From positions 62,001-126,000 of the forward strand of contig JBCDIZ010000004.1 of the NCBI GenBank assembly GCA_038748365.1: a stretch of 64,000 nt of DNA, read 5' to 3'. This document shows positions 52,165 through 60,361 of this stretch, one piece after another. The position numbers were made by a program, and so were the translations under genes. Within the stretch, counting starts at the first letter, position 1. Each line of letters starts with the position of its first letter. Source of the DNA: Alterisphingorhabdus sp038748365 (lineage in GTDB: Bacteria; Pseudomonadota; Alphaproteobacteria; Sphingomonadales; Sphingomonadaceae). The notes under the pieces are model-generated. The model was not told the DNA's origin. It did no database searches and saw only the letters and a program-made list of their open reading frames with translations.

Positions 52165-52219
52165 AGCATTCATGGCTGCTGAGCTTCCCTCTGGCTGCCG
52201 CTACTGAAAGGAACAAACC

Positions 52220-53035
52220 ATGAGTGTAATCGGGACGAATGTCTCTGCAATGCGGGCAGCCAATGCGTCTTCCCGCGCCGATATGGGTTTGCAGAAGGCA
52301 ATTGAGCGTCTGTCCACTGGACGGCGTATTAATAATGCTGCGGACGATGCAGCGGGTCTGGCTGTTGCCACCCGGATGACATCTGAAATCCGTGGCCTGA
52401 ACATGGCCGCACGTAATGCCAATGACGGTATTTCGCTGGCTCAGACCGCAGAAGGCGGTATGAACGAAGTCACTAACATGCTGCAACGTATGCGTGAACT
52501 GGCGGTTCAGTCTGCCAACGGCACGCTGTCTGGCGGCGACCGTACCAACCTTCAGGCGGAAGTAACCGCCCTGATCGGTCAGATCGGCGATGTGGCTACA
52601 CGTACAGATTTTAACGGTGTTGGCCTGTTGGACGGGTCTGCTGCTTCAATCAACATCCAAACCGGCGCTGGAGCCAGTGAGACCGTTGCTGTTAGCCTTG
52701 GTGACATGCGTGCTGCAACGCTTGGTGTTGGTGTAGTTGATATCAGCACTGCCGCTGGCGCGACGACCGCGCTCGGTCTGCTTGATACGGCACTGAACAC
52801 GGTAACTACCGCTCAGGCTAATCTGGGTGCGTCGCAGAACCGTCTGGAAACCACCGTCAGCAACATTACTGACCGCGTGACCAACCTGACGGAATCACGT
52901 TCGCGTATTCAGGATGCAGACTTCTCGGCAGAATCTACCAATCTCGCCAAGTATCAGATCCTGAACCAGGCTTCGACCGCTATGCTCGCTCAGGCTAACC
53001 AGAGCCAGCAGGGCGTATTGAGCCTGATCCGTTAA
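52220..53035 (+). CDS. fliC: Flagellin 1
   Basis: A 271-residue flagellin made only of the conserved D0/D1 ends (MSVIGTNVSAMRAANASSRA, NNAADDAAGLAVATRMTSEI, and at the C-terminus NLTESRSRIQDADFSAESTN and QSQQGVLSLIR), with a central stretch of only about 50 variable residues and no outer D2/D3 domain. Its last 84 residues are identical to those of flagellin 3. GAAAGGA precedes the ATG, and a sigma-28 promoter is upstream. It is divergent from the activator-fliE operon. Confidence 0.96.
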   Translation: MSVIGTNVSAMRAANASSRADMGLQKAIERLSTGRRINNAADDAAGLAVATRMTSEIRGLNMAARNANDGISLAQTAEGGMNEVTNMLQRMRELAVQSANGTLSGGDRTNLQAEVTALIGQIGDVATRTDFNGVGLLDGSAASINIQTGAGASETVAVSLGDMRAATLGVGVVDISTAAGATTALGLLDTALNTVTTAQANLGASQNRLETTVSNITDRVTNLTESRSRIQDADFSAESTNLAKYQILNQASTAMLAQANQSQQGVLSLIR

Positions 53036-53200
53036 TCCAACCGGGTGAAGGTGCGGGGGCTGTGGCTGTTTAGGTCACAGGCTCCACACCGGATCCTCAT
53101 CACATTGTTTCATAGCCGGGTTTCGCGATGAAACTCCTTTTACCGGCTGTGAGGCGGGATGGCCTGTATCTGGTCATCAGGTCAATCCCACACCAGGTGT

Positions 53201-53248
53201 GGTCGGGCTGGAATGTATTCCCACATATGTTCTGACCCGGCCCGCTTG
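53201..53248 (+). terminator. Conserved hairpin downstream of flagellin 1
   Basis: GGTCGGGCTGGAATGTA pairs, with several G-T wobbles, with TGTTCTGACCCGGCCC around a loop containing TTCCCACA. There is no strong T-run. The same loop and stem sequence recur after flagellins 2 and 3. A role as terminator or mRNA stabiliser is inferred. Confidence 0.45.
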
Positions 53249-53424
53249 GAGCCTTTAAAACCTGACCAGAATATATGTCTTGAGGAGCATCAAGTGCACA
53301 GCAGATAATGAAACTAGCGTGATCATCAGGGATATTATTGCCCTGAGCGCATGGACACTATTTCCCAGAATTCTGCTATTTTCAGGCCATTTATCATGGC
53401 TTTGAAAATAATCTGCATTTTTTG

Positions 53425-53452
53425 TTTAATCGGCGGAAGCGCCGACCGTTAC
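53425..53452 (+). promoter_or_regulatory. Sigma-28 promoter of flagellin 2
   Basis: TTTAAT, 15 bases, CCGTTAC; the base before CCGTTAC is A. It ends 57 bases before the ATG. The following CTCCTTTTGAAGCCGCTT resembles the same place in the flagellin 3 leader. Confidence 0.8.
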
Positions 53453-53509
53453 TCCTTTTGAAGCCGCTTTATACCAGTTAGCGGCCTCATCAACAAAGGA
53501 GTAAATACA

Positions 53510-54349
53510 ATGACTGTTATCGCTACAAATGTTTCCGCAATGCGCGCCATCAATGCTTCATCGCGCGCTGATATGGGCCTGCAAAAGGCTATTGAACGTC
53601 TGTCTACAGGACAACGCATTAACAACGCCGCTGATGATGCTGCCGGTCTGGCTGTTGCCACCCGGATGACATCGGAAATCCGCGGCCTCACCATGGCCGC
53701 ACGCAACGCCAATGATGGCATTTCGCTGGCACAGACCGCTGAGGGCGGCATGGGTGAAATCACCAGCATGCTGCAGCGTATGCGTGAACTGGCTGTTCAG
53801 TCCGCCAACGGCACGCTGAGTGCAGGCGACCGCGCCAATCTTCAGGAAGAAGTTACGGCCTTGGTGGCTCAGGTCAACGATGTTGCCAACCGGACGACCT
53901 TTAATGGTGTACCTCTGCTTACCGCAGCATCCACTGTCACCATCCAGACTGGCAATAGTGCTGGTGAAACCGTGGCGGTTACCCTGTTCGATGCAACGGC
54001 CGATGGACTTGGTCTTACCGATACCGCAGCCACACCAGCAGTAACGACAGTGGATATCTCGACCATTGCCGCAGCATCAACTGCTCTTGGCACATTGGGT
54101 ACTGCACTGGATACAATTACCACGTCTCAGGCATCGCTGGGTGCGTTTCAGAACCGTCTGGAAACTACGGTCAGCAATATCAACGATCGTGTGACCAATC
54201 TGACGGAATCGCGCTCGCGCATTGAGGATGCGAATTTTTCAGAGGAATCGACAAACCTCGCAAAATTCCAGATACTGAGCCAGGCCTCTACCGCGATGCT
54301 GGCCCAGGCCAATCAGAGCCAGCAAGGCGTATTGAGCCTGATCCAGTAA
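53510..54349 (+). CDS. fliC: Flagellin 2
   Basis: A 279-residue flagellin with the same minimal D0/D1 architecture as its neighbours but the most divergent of the three. It starts MTVIATNVSAMRAINASSRA, has LGTALDTITTSQASLGAFQN where the others have LDTALNTVTTAQANLGASQN, and ends LSLIQ instead of LSLIR. AAAGGAG precedes the ATG. It has its own sigma-28 promoter and a strong terminator, so it can be regulated or tuned separately. It may form a different filament segment. Confidence 0.96.
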   Translation: MTVIATNVSAMRAINASSRADMGLQKAIERLSTGQRINNAADDAAGLAVATRMTSEIRGLTMAARNANDGISLAQTAEGGMGEITSMLQRMRELAVQSANGTLSAGDRANLQEEVTALVAQVNDVANRTTFNGVPLLTAASTVTIQTGNSAGETVAVTLFDATADGLGLTDTAATPAVTTVDISTIAAASTALGTLGTALDTITTSQASLGAFQNRLETTVSNINDRVTNLTESRSRIEDANFSEESTNLAKFQILSQASTAMLAQANQSQQGVLSLIQ

Positions 54350-54418
54350 TCCTATCAACCAAAAGAATAGCGAAGGGTCTGTTTCTGGTCTCTCAGACCC
54401 GCCGCAAAACCCCGAGAA

Positions 54419-54465
54419 ACCGGGCCGAAATGTTTATCCCACAAACATTTCGGCCCGGTTTTGGT
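54419..54465 (+). terminator. Intrinsic terminator after flagellin 2
   Basis: A perfect 17-base-pair stem (ACCGGGCCGAAATGTTT against AAACATTTCGGCCCGGT), seven-base loop ATCCCAC, then TTTTGGTTT. Stem and loop share the GAAATGT...CCCACA core with the hairpins after flagellins 1 and 3. Confidence 0.85.
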
Positions 54466-54530
54466 TTCTGGGGAGATCAAACAAAATATATCATAATGTA
54501 TCGTGGCATTTCAGGGTCGTTCTGTTTTTA

Positions 54531-54558
54531 TTTAATCGCACTTCTCCACTGCCGTTAC
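54531..54558 (+). promoter_or_regulatory. Sigma-28 promoter of flagellin 3
   Basis: TTTAAT, 15 bases, CCGTTAC; the base before CCGTTAC is G, giving GCCGTTAC. It ends 55 bases before the ATG. Confidence 0.82.
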
Positions 54559-54613
54559 TCCTTTCGAGGCTGCTTGACATCTGTCAGGCCGCCGCAACTG
54601 AAAGGAACGAACC

Positions 54614-55453
54614 ATGAGTGTAATTGGAACCAATGTTTCTGCGATGCGGGCGGCCAATGCGTCCTCGCGTGCAGATATGGGTCTGCAGCAGGCAATTGAG
54701 CGTCTGTCCACCGGACAGCGCATCAACAATGCCGCTGACGATGCAGCGGGTCTGGCTGTTGCCACCCGTATGACTTCAGAAATCCGCGGCCTGAATATGG
54801 CTTCACGTAATGCCAATGACGGTATTTCGCTGGCTCAGACCGCTGAAGGTGGTCTCAACGAAATCACCAGCATGATGCAGCGTATGCGTGAGCTGGCGGT
54901 TCAGTCTGCCAACGGCACGCTGGCTGCAGGAGATCGCGCCAATCTTCAGGCAGAAGTGACCGCACTAATCGGTCAGGTCAACGATGTCGCCGGCCGCACT
55001 ACCTTTAACGGCGTGGGTCTGCTTAACGCTGCTGGCACTATCGCTATTCAGACCGGTGCTGGTGCTTCAGAAACTGTCAGCATTGCTACAGTTGATGCAA
55101 CTGCTGATGGCCTTAGCCTTACTGATACTGGTGCCACGACACCGGTTACGACGCTCGATATTTCTGATGTCGCTGCTGCTACTGCTGCTCTTGCCACTCT
55201 CGATACGGCACTGAACACGGTAACCACTGCTCAGGCTAATCTGGGTGCGTCGCAGAACCGTCTGGAAACCACCGTCAGCAATATTACTGACCGCGTGACC
55301 AACCTGACGGAATCACGCTCGCGTATTCAGGATGCAGATTTCTCGGCGGAATCTACCAATCTCGCCAAGTATCAGATCCTGAACCAGGCTTCGACCGCCA
55401 TGCTCGCTCAGGCTAACCAGAGCCAGCAGGGTGTATTGAGCCTGATCCGTTAA
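54614..55453 (+). CDS. fliC: Flagellin 3
   Basis: A 279-residue flagellin of the minimal D0/D1 type. The leader (CTGAAAGGAACGAACC before the ATG), the N-terminus (MSVIGTNVSAMRAANASSRA) and the last 84 residues match flagellin 1 almost exactly. In the last 250 bases the two genes differ at only about eight silent positions, while the central region is diverged. Recent gene conversion or duplication is the likely reason. It has its own sigma-28 promoter and downstream hairpins. Confidence 0.96.
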   Translation: MSVIGTNVSAMRAANASSRADMGLQQAIERLSTGQRINNAADDAAGLAVATRMTSEIRGLNMASRNANDGISLAQTAEGGLNEITSMMQRMRELAVQSANGTLAAGDRANLQAEVTALIGQVNDVAGRTTFNGVGLLNAAGTIAIQTGAGASETVSIATVDATADGLSLTDTGATTPVTTLDISDVAAATAALATLDTALNTVTTAQANLGASQNRLETTVSNITDRVTNLTESRSRIQDADFSAESTNLAKYQILNQASTAMLAQANQSQQGVLSLIR

Positions 55454-55466
55454 GTCTCACTCCTTT

Positions 55467-55512
55467 TCATCACCGGGTTTCCCCTAAAGTCAGTCCTTTA
55501 GCCCGGTGATGA
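55467..55512 (+). other. Stem-loop just after flagellin 3
   Basis: TCATCACCGGG pairs with CCCGGTGATGA; inside it CTAAAG pairs with CTTTAG. There is no T-run, so it may protect the flagellin mRNA or only weaken elongation before the terminator-like hairpin at 55564. Confidence 0.5.
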
Positions 55513-55563
55513 ATGGAGGGATAATCCGCATTTCTGGTCTTGCGGATATCCCCAAACCAAGCG

Positions 55564-55616
55564 TGGCCGGGTTGGAATGTTGTCCCCACATGCGTTCCGG
55601 CCCGGCCCGCTTTATT
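55564..55616 (+). terminator. Terminator-like hairpin downstream of flagellin 3
   Basis: GGCCGGGTTGGAATGTTG pairs (with G-T wobbles) with CATGCGTTCCGGCCCGGCC around TCCCC, followed by TTTATTT. It is clearly homologous to the hairpin after flagellin 1 and shares its loop core with the flagellin 2 terminator. Confidence 0.65.
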
Positions 55617-55632
55617 TCGCAGATATGCTGAA

Positions 55633-56028
55633 ATGAACGAGCCTCCCCAATTATCCGAAACACACACTGACCCGAACCTCAAGAACAGATGGAGTATCGG
55701 TGAAGTACGGTTTTGGGACCGCATTCTGAGTGCGCTGATATTTATGGTGGTGCTTTTGCCTCTAACGCACACGGCACGATCTGAAGAGAGCCGCAAAGTG
55801 ACGAAAGCCACTAGCAAAGCCCATATCAGGCACGGCATTACCGCAAGTCAGGCAACCGCTGCGGCATTACAGGCAAATGCCAAAGCGCAACGCAGTGAAA
55901 GGCAGATATCCAGGCGTGTTTGCCCTGATGGTGAGGACCATACAGATAAGAGCAGCAAGGCTGCTCAAAAAGCTAATGAGGCCTCCAAAGCCGCTGCTTG
56001 TATGCTGGTAGTTATCGACAATTATTAG
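55633..56028 (+). CDS. Hypothetical small protein between flagellin 3 and fliA
   Basis: A possible 131-residue protein: a soluble N-terminus, one hydrophobic segment (ILSALIFMVVLLPL, about residues 35-49) and a Lys/Ala/Ser/Gln-rich mature part with two cysteines. I recognise no family. ATG 55633 lacks a clear ribosome-binding site, and the codon use is less biased than in the neighbours, so it may not be real. It converges with fliA, three bases from its stop. Confidence 0.4.
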   Translation: MNEPPQLSETHTDPNLKNRWSIGEVRFWDRILSALIFMVVLLPLTHTARSEESRKVTKATSKAHIRHGITASQATAAALQANAKAQRSERQISRRVCPDGEDHTDKSSKAAQKANEASKAAACMLVVIDNY

Positions 56029-56030
56029 GG

Positions 56031-56759
56031 TCAGGCCATTTGTGCCGTAAGCCGTTTACGCAATGTATCGAGCGCCGCTTTTTTGATCTGGCATACCCGT
56101 GCGGCTGTGATATCCAGAACCTTGCCGATTTCATCGAGATTCAACTCTTCAATAAAATGCAGTTGCAGGATCATCTGCTCGCGCTCTTTGAGCTGTGAAA
56201 GGTTGGCCGAGAGCAGTGCCTTGAGCTGATCCTTTTCGATCCGCTCATCGACGCTTTCCTCCTCATCGGCGAACCACATGGAATGTTCGGAATAGACCTC
56301 ATCCATCGATTCCATCTGCATCTGCTGCGCCTTGTCGGCGCGCTCTCGGTACACCGCCGGTTCCAGACCCATGGCCTCGGCCATTTCGGCTTCTGTTGCT
56401 TCGCGCCCCAATTCCTGTGCCAGACGATCAGCAGTCTGTCGCATCGCCTTGCGCATGGTCAGCGCCGAACGGCACAAATTGCTTGAAGCCCGCAGATGAT
56501 CAATCAGCGCACCGCGCACCCGCGTCCCGGCATAGGTGGTGAAACTATGCCCCTGATCCTCATAGCGATTGGCCGCTTCGACCAGAGCAACCATGCCGAT
56601 CTGTACCAGATCCTCAATATCCACCGTTCCCGGCGCCATGCCGCGCACGTGCCAGGCAATTTTGCGCACCAGCGGCAGATTCTGTTCCACCAGTTCGCCC
56701 GGCGTAATCGCCTTGGGCTTGCGGCTGTAAAGCCCGGATTGTGATGGAGATTCGTACAT
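56031..56759 (-). CDS. fliA: Flagellar sigma factor sigma-28
   Basis: A 242-residue sigma factor with regions 2, 3 and 4: LPLVRKIAWHVRGMAPGTVD then IEDLVQIGMVALVEAANRYE, FTTYAGTRVRGALIDHLRAS, and the C-terminal LNLDEIGKVLDITAARVCQI. It directs RNA polymerase to late flagellar promoters, six of which can be seen in this window. It lies 12 bases after flhA and is inhibited by FlgM, encoded about 4 kb away. Confidence 0.96.
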   Translation of the reverse strand: MYESPSQSGLYSRKPKAITPGELVEQNLPLVRKIAWHVRGMAPGTVDIEDLVQIGMVALVEAANRYEDQGHSFTTYAGTRVRGALIDHLRASSNLCRSALTMRKAMRQTADRLAQELGREATEAEMAEAMGLEPAVYRERADKAQQMQMESMDEVYSEHSMWFADEEESVDERIEKDQLKALLSANLSQLKEREQMILQLHFIEELNLDEIGKVLDITAARVCQIKKAALDTLRKRLTAQMA

Positions 56760-56771
56760 TTCTCGGCTCCG

Positions 56772-58904
56772 TTAAAGCTGCTTGAATTCGTGTTTTGCGG
56801 TTTCCGGTCCGGAGATGGCCGCGGTTGCGGGTTGCTGATTGCCGCCAATGGTGGCGATGACCTCGACCGGTTTGTCATCGGGCAATTCGCGGAAGGAGAG
56901 CACCGGTGTATCGGGGAAGCGCGGCCGCAACAGATTGGCCAAAGGTTTGCGCGCGGCGGGTGAGGTGACCAGCGCATAGTTGCGCTGTTCGAGCATCAGC
57001 GGACGGCTGGCATCTTCCAGTGCGGTCAAGATACGCTGCGCCAGACCTGGCTCAATCGGATAGGCGGCATCGGCGCTGACCTTGAGCGACTGGGCCAGCA
57101 GTGTTTCCAGCTCGCCATCGAGCGTGACCACCGGCAATGGCATGCTGACCGGCACCAGCGACTGGATGATGATCGAGCCGATCCGTGCGCGGACACGCTC
57201 GGTAATGGTGGTGACATCGGTGGTGCCGTCATTGGCGGCCTCAACCATGGCTGAGCAGATGCGGCGGAAGTCGCGCAGCGGCACGCCTTCCTTGAGCAGC
57301 TCGCAGCAGACAGCCGAAATGGCGAACAGCGAAAGCGGCTGCGGCGTCAGACCATCGACCAGCTCGGGTGCGGTGTCTTTCAGCGTGTCGAGCAGCTTGC
57401 GGGTTTCGTCCATGCCGAACAGCTGCGAGGCGTTGAGCCGCACCATATGGTTGAGATGCGTCGCCATCACGGTCGAGGCATCGACCACGGTATAGCCCTG
57501 AACGATGGCGTCGGCGCGCTTGTCGGGAGCGATCCATACGGCATCCATGCCGAAAGTCGGGTCTTTGCAGACGCGCCCTTCCAGCGTGCCATCGCCTTCG
57601 CCGCTGTCGAGCGCCAGCATATCCTCGGGCCAGATCTGGTCCTCGGCAATCACCGCGCCACCAATGGTGATGCGATAGCCATTGGGCTCGAGATTCATGT
57701 CATCCTTGATCCGCACCAGCGGGATGACAAAGCCGAGTTCCTGCGAAATCTGTTTGCGGATGCCGGTAACGCGCTTGATCAGCGGCGCATCCTTGCGCTC
57801 ATCGACCAGCGGGGTGAGGGCATAGCCAACCTCAATGCCGAGCATCGCCTGATTGGAGACATCTTCCCAGTGGATGATATTGGAATTGGCGGGCTGCTCA
57901 GGCTCTTCCGGCGCGTCCTCTTCCGGCTTGGGCCGCGACAATTGCCAAGCAAAGAACCCTGCAATGGCCGCTGCAGGCAGAATGATCATTGAAGGCATGC
58001 CTGGCAGCACGCCCAAGATTCCAAGGATCGCCGCCACCGGGATCCATGCGCGGCTGAGGCTAAACTGCGACATAATCTGGCCGTGCAGGTTCATTGGCGA
58101 GGAGACTCGGGTAACAATCGCTGCAGCAGCGATGGAGAGCAGCAGCGCCGGAACCTGCGCTACCAGAGCATCGCCAATGGCGAGCATGGTATAGGCAGAA
58201 GCAGCCTCAGTAATGCTGAGGCCATGGGTAACAGTACCCAAAATGATGCCGCCGATAATGTTGATCGCCAGGATCAGGACACCGGCAACCGCATCGCCTT
58301 TGACGAATTTGGACGCACCATCCATCGAGCCGTAAAAGTCTGCCTCGGTGGCGACATCGGCGCGGCGTTGTTTCGCCTCTTCGGGCAGGATTAGGCCGGC
58401 ATTCAGATCGGCGTCAATCGCCATCTGTTTGCCGGGCAGGGCATCGAGGGTGAAGCGCGCCGAAACTTCCGAGACGCGGCCGGCACCCTTGGTAATCACC
58501 ACCAGATTGATGATCATCAAAATGGCAAAGACGAACAGACCGACAATATAATCGCCGCCGATCAGGAAGCTGCCAAAGGCCTCGATAACCTTACCCGCAG
58601 CATCGCCGCCCTCATGGCCACTGACCAGCACCACGCGGGTCGAGGCGACATTGAGGCCAAGGCGCAGCAGCGTTGCGAACAGCAGGACGGTGGGAAAGCT
58701 GGAAAAATCGAGTGGCTTGGTCGCGTTCAATGCCACCATCAGCACCGCCAGCGAGATCATGATATTGGTGATAAAACCAATATCCAGCACAAAGGCCGGC
58801 ACCGGCAGCACGAGAAACACCACCAGCAGCAGCGTGGCGAAAGGCAGCAGCGCTCCGGTGAGACCTGTGGCCATATTCTTCAAAGAGAAGCCGTTTGTGG
58901 GCAT
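56772..58904 (-). CDS. flhA: Flagellar export apparatus protein FlhA
   Basis: A 710-residue protein: an N-terminal membrane part with about eight helices (including ALNATKPLDFSSFPTVLLFA, and the FHIPEP-like segment RFTLDALPGKQMAIDADLNA), and a large cytoplasmic domain (about residues 350-700) that docks chaperone-substrate complexes. It uses the proton motive force to drive export. Its ATG overlaps the stop of the transglycosylase gene by one base (TGATG). Confidence 0.97.
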   Translation of the reverse strand: MPTNGFSLKNMATGLTGALLPFATLLLVVFLVLPVPAFVLDIGFITNIMISLAVLMVALNATKPLDFSSFPTVLLFATLLRLGLNVASTRVVLVSGHEGGDAAGKVIEAFGSFLIGGDYIVGLFVFAILMIINLVVITKGAGRVSEVSARFTLDALPGKQMAIDADLNAGLILPEEAKQRRADVATEADFYGSMDGASKFVKGDAVAGVLILAINIIGGIILGTVTHGLSITEAASAYTMLAIGDALVAQVPALLLSIAAAAIVTRVSSPMNLHGQIMSQFSLSRAWIPVAAILGILGVLPGMPSMIILPAAAIAGFFAWQLSRPKPEEDAPEEPEQPANSNIIHWEDVSNQAMLGIEVGYALTPLVDERKDAPLIKRVTGIRKQISQELGFVIPLVRIKDDMNLEPNGYRITIGGAVIAEDQIWPEDMLALDSGEGDGTLEGRVCKDPTFGMDAVWIAPDKRADAIVQGYTVVDASTVMATHLNHMVRLNASQLFGMDETRKLLDTLKDTAPELVDGLTPQPLSLFAISAVCCELLKEGVPLRDFRRICSAMVEAANDGTTDVTTITERVRARIGSIIIQSLVPVSMPLPVVTLDGELETLLAQSLKVSADAAYPIEPGLAQRILTALEDASRPLMLEQRNYALVTSPAARKPLANLLRPRFPDTPVLSFRELPDDKPVEVIATIGGNQQPATAAISGPETAKHEFKQL

Positions 58905-59728
58905 CAGATATCAGCTCCGATGGACGCGAGCAGCATGTAGGCAAGCCGCGCATTTTCGTTAGAAGTGGGTGTATTGTTTTGCGCACCGGCTGCGGCGCGT
59001 TGGCTAGCGAGGCGTAGATAATCGGCGGGCTGGACATAGTTTGGCGTGCTGCCGTCTCCTGCTGGAGAGGCAGGCATGTTCTTGCCGCCTGGCGGCAGTG
59101 CATTGCCGCTCTCTAGCTTGGCGGCAAAATGATCGCGTATCTCAGCAAAACTGCGGGCTTCACCGCTGGCGTTATAAAAGACCGGGCGGTTAGCGCGCGC
59201 TGCCTTGGGGAAGTAATCTGCCGCTTTGGCGTCGGGATTGGCGGCATGTTGCTGCAGGAATTTATGCGCGCCATTGGGCCCAAGGAAATGAGCGAGATAG
59301 AGATCAGCTGGTGCCATTTCGCGGCCCAGACGGCCTTCGAGATAAGTGCGATTATCGGCGGCAAACTCGCCTGCCATCAAAGCGGCGACTTCGGGGTTGG
59401 TACGCAGCGCAAAAATCTGCGATTTCAGAGCATTATCGCCAATGCTGAGGCGGCCATTGCTGTGCCGGTTGATGGCGCGTGAGGCCCAGTCGAGCCCGTG
59501 TTTTTCGCCATGTTTCTCAATGACATCGAGCCAGCTCTGGTCGATAAACTGATAGAGACCAGTGGCGGAGGATGTGCGGGCGCGGGCTTCGGGGTTCAGA
59601 CCGCTTTCAATCTTGGCCTGGCCCAGCAGATAGTTGAAATCAACACCGGTGCGTGCAGCCGATTGGGCAATGGCGCGGGTGACGCGGCCTTGGCCCTGAC
59701 TTTCTCCGATGCTGAATTGTGCCGACAT
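58904..59728 (-). CDS. Flagellar lytic transglycosylase (SLT domain)
   Basis: A 274-residue protein. Residues about 18-130 form a lysozyme-like SLT domain: GQAKIESGLNPEARARTSSA with catalytic Glu41, then TGLYQFIDQSWLDVIEKHG. The rest is Ala/Gly/Asn-rich. There is no signal peptide, as expected if it is exported by the flagellar system. It takes the role of FlgJ's muramidase, opening peptidoglycan for the rod, but lacks FlgJ's rod-capping domain. It heads the transglycosylase-flhA-fliA operon, driven by a sigma-54 site at 59762-59777. Confidence 0.86.
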   Translation of the reverse strand: MSAQFSIGESQGQGRVTRAIAQSAARTGVDFNYLLGQAKIESGLNPEARARTSSATGLYQFIDQSWLDVIEKHGEKHGLDWASRAINRHSNGRLSIGDNALKSQIFALRTNPEVAALMAGEFAADNRTYLEGRLGREMAPADLYLAHFLGPNGAHKFLQQHAANPDAKAADYFPKAARANRPVFYNASGEARSFAEIRDHFAAKLESGNALPPGGKNMPASPAGDGSTPNYVQPADYLRLASQRAAAGAQNNTPTSNENARLAYMLLASIGADI

Positions 59729-59761
59729 TGACTGGTTCCACTTGTTATTCGGGTATGAATA

Positions 59762-59777
59762 AGCAAGCGGCGTGCCA
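59762..59777 (-). promoter_or_regulatory. Sigma-54 promoter of the transglycosylase-flhA-fliA operon
   Basis: On the minus strand TGGCAC-GCCGC-TTGCT matches every conserved position. The expected transcript start is about 20 bases before the ATG at 59728. This places fliA under sigma-54 control. Confidence 0.87.
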
Positions 59778-59882
59778 GTTTAGAGTATTGATTTTTATGA
59801 GGAGTTTTTCAAAACTCTGTCTGAAAGTGTATTCAACATTTCGTCGACCCCGCGCAGGTGAGGCCAATGCTATTTCTTAGAC

Positions 59883-59957
59883 TCACACAAAGCCACAAAG
59901 GCACAAAGCCAGTGTCGCTTTTGACATGTCACTTCGTGTCTTTGTGGCTTTGTGTGA
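59883..59957. repeat. Inverted repeat with CACAAAGCCACAAAG arms
   Basis: The left arm 59883-59908 (TCACACAAAGCCACAAAGGC and six more bases) and right arm 59932-59957 are inverted copies with two mismatches, around a 23-base loop. Such CACAAAG/CTTTGTG elements are common intergenic repeats. It lies between flgN and the sigma-54 promoter of the next operon. Confidence 0.65.
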
Positions 59958-59968
59958 AATAGAAACAT

Positions 59969-59988
59969 AGCCCCGCCGGGGCGGGGCT
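59969..59988 (-). terminator. GC-rich hairpin after flgN
   Basis: AGCCCCGCC against GGCGGGGCT with a very short loop, 26 bases after the flgN stop in the direction of transcription. It is followed on the minus strand by ATGTTTCTATTT, a poor T-run. Confidence 0.45.
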
Positions 59989-60013
59989 GACATGTTGTGG
60001 TGATGTCGTAGGC

Positions 60014-60334
60014 TTAAGCCTCAGCCGCCCTCATAGCCGGACGGCCATAAGTCTGTGCGGTGCTGTTGCGCTGATCGTTCAGCATTTCCAGCCGACGACG
60101 GGTCTGGTCCTGCAAGATATCGATGCGATACATCGCTGCGTCGGCGAGTTGTTTGAGCTTTTCGAAGCTCTCTTTATTTTCATCATTGGCATAGATGGTA
60201 TTGCTGCCGCGCAATTCCGCAACCAATGGTGCCAGCCTTTCCGACGCCGCCGTGATGGCATCGGCATCCTGTTGATCAAGCGCTGCGATAAGCGCGGTTT
60301 GTGCTTGTTCAAAACGCTCAGAAAGACTGGTCAT
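60014..60334 (-). CDS. flgN: FlgN-like flagellar export chaperone
   Basis: A 106-residue all-helical protein (MTSLSERFEQAQTALIAALD ... RIDILQDQTRRRLEMLNDQR) with the length and charge pattern of FlgN, which keeps the hook-filament junction proteins FlgK and FlgL export-ready. The sequence of this family is weakly conserved; position after flgM supports the call. ATG 60334 is preferred over an in-frame GTG at 60343. Confidence 0.72.
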   Translation of the reverse strand: MTSLSERFEQAQTALIAALDQQDADAITAASERLAPLVAELRGSNTIYANDENKESFEKLKQLADAAMYRIDILQDQTRRRLEMLNDQRNSTAQTYGRPAMRAAEA

Positions 60335-60361
60335 ATGGTTCACTTTATTCAGTTTTTGGAT

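Larger units (their letters stand above)
51827..52219. other. Divergent control region between the activator gene and flagellin 1
   Basis: The 393 bases contain no gene. They hold the sigma-54 site of the activator operon (minus strand, 51914-51929) and the sigma-28 site of flagellin 1 (plus strand, 52137-52164). A small inverted repeat GTCGT-CGAA-ACGAC lies near 52012. Confidence 0.7.
53036..53509. other. Spacer between flagellin 1 and flagellin 2
   Basis: 474 bases without a gene. It contains a hairpin at 53201-53244 shared in sequence with the hairpins after flagellins 2 and 3, a weaker imperfect hairpin near 53055-53090, and the sigma-28 promoter of flagellin 2 at the right end. Confidence 0.6.

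Noticed and set aside
52220..55453. Long nearly identical blocks suggesting a mobile element or CRISPR-like repeat
   Set aside because: The repeats are coding parts of three flagellin genes and lack terminal repeats, spacers and any transposase.
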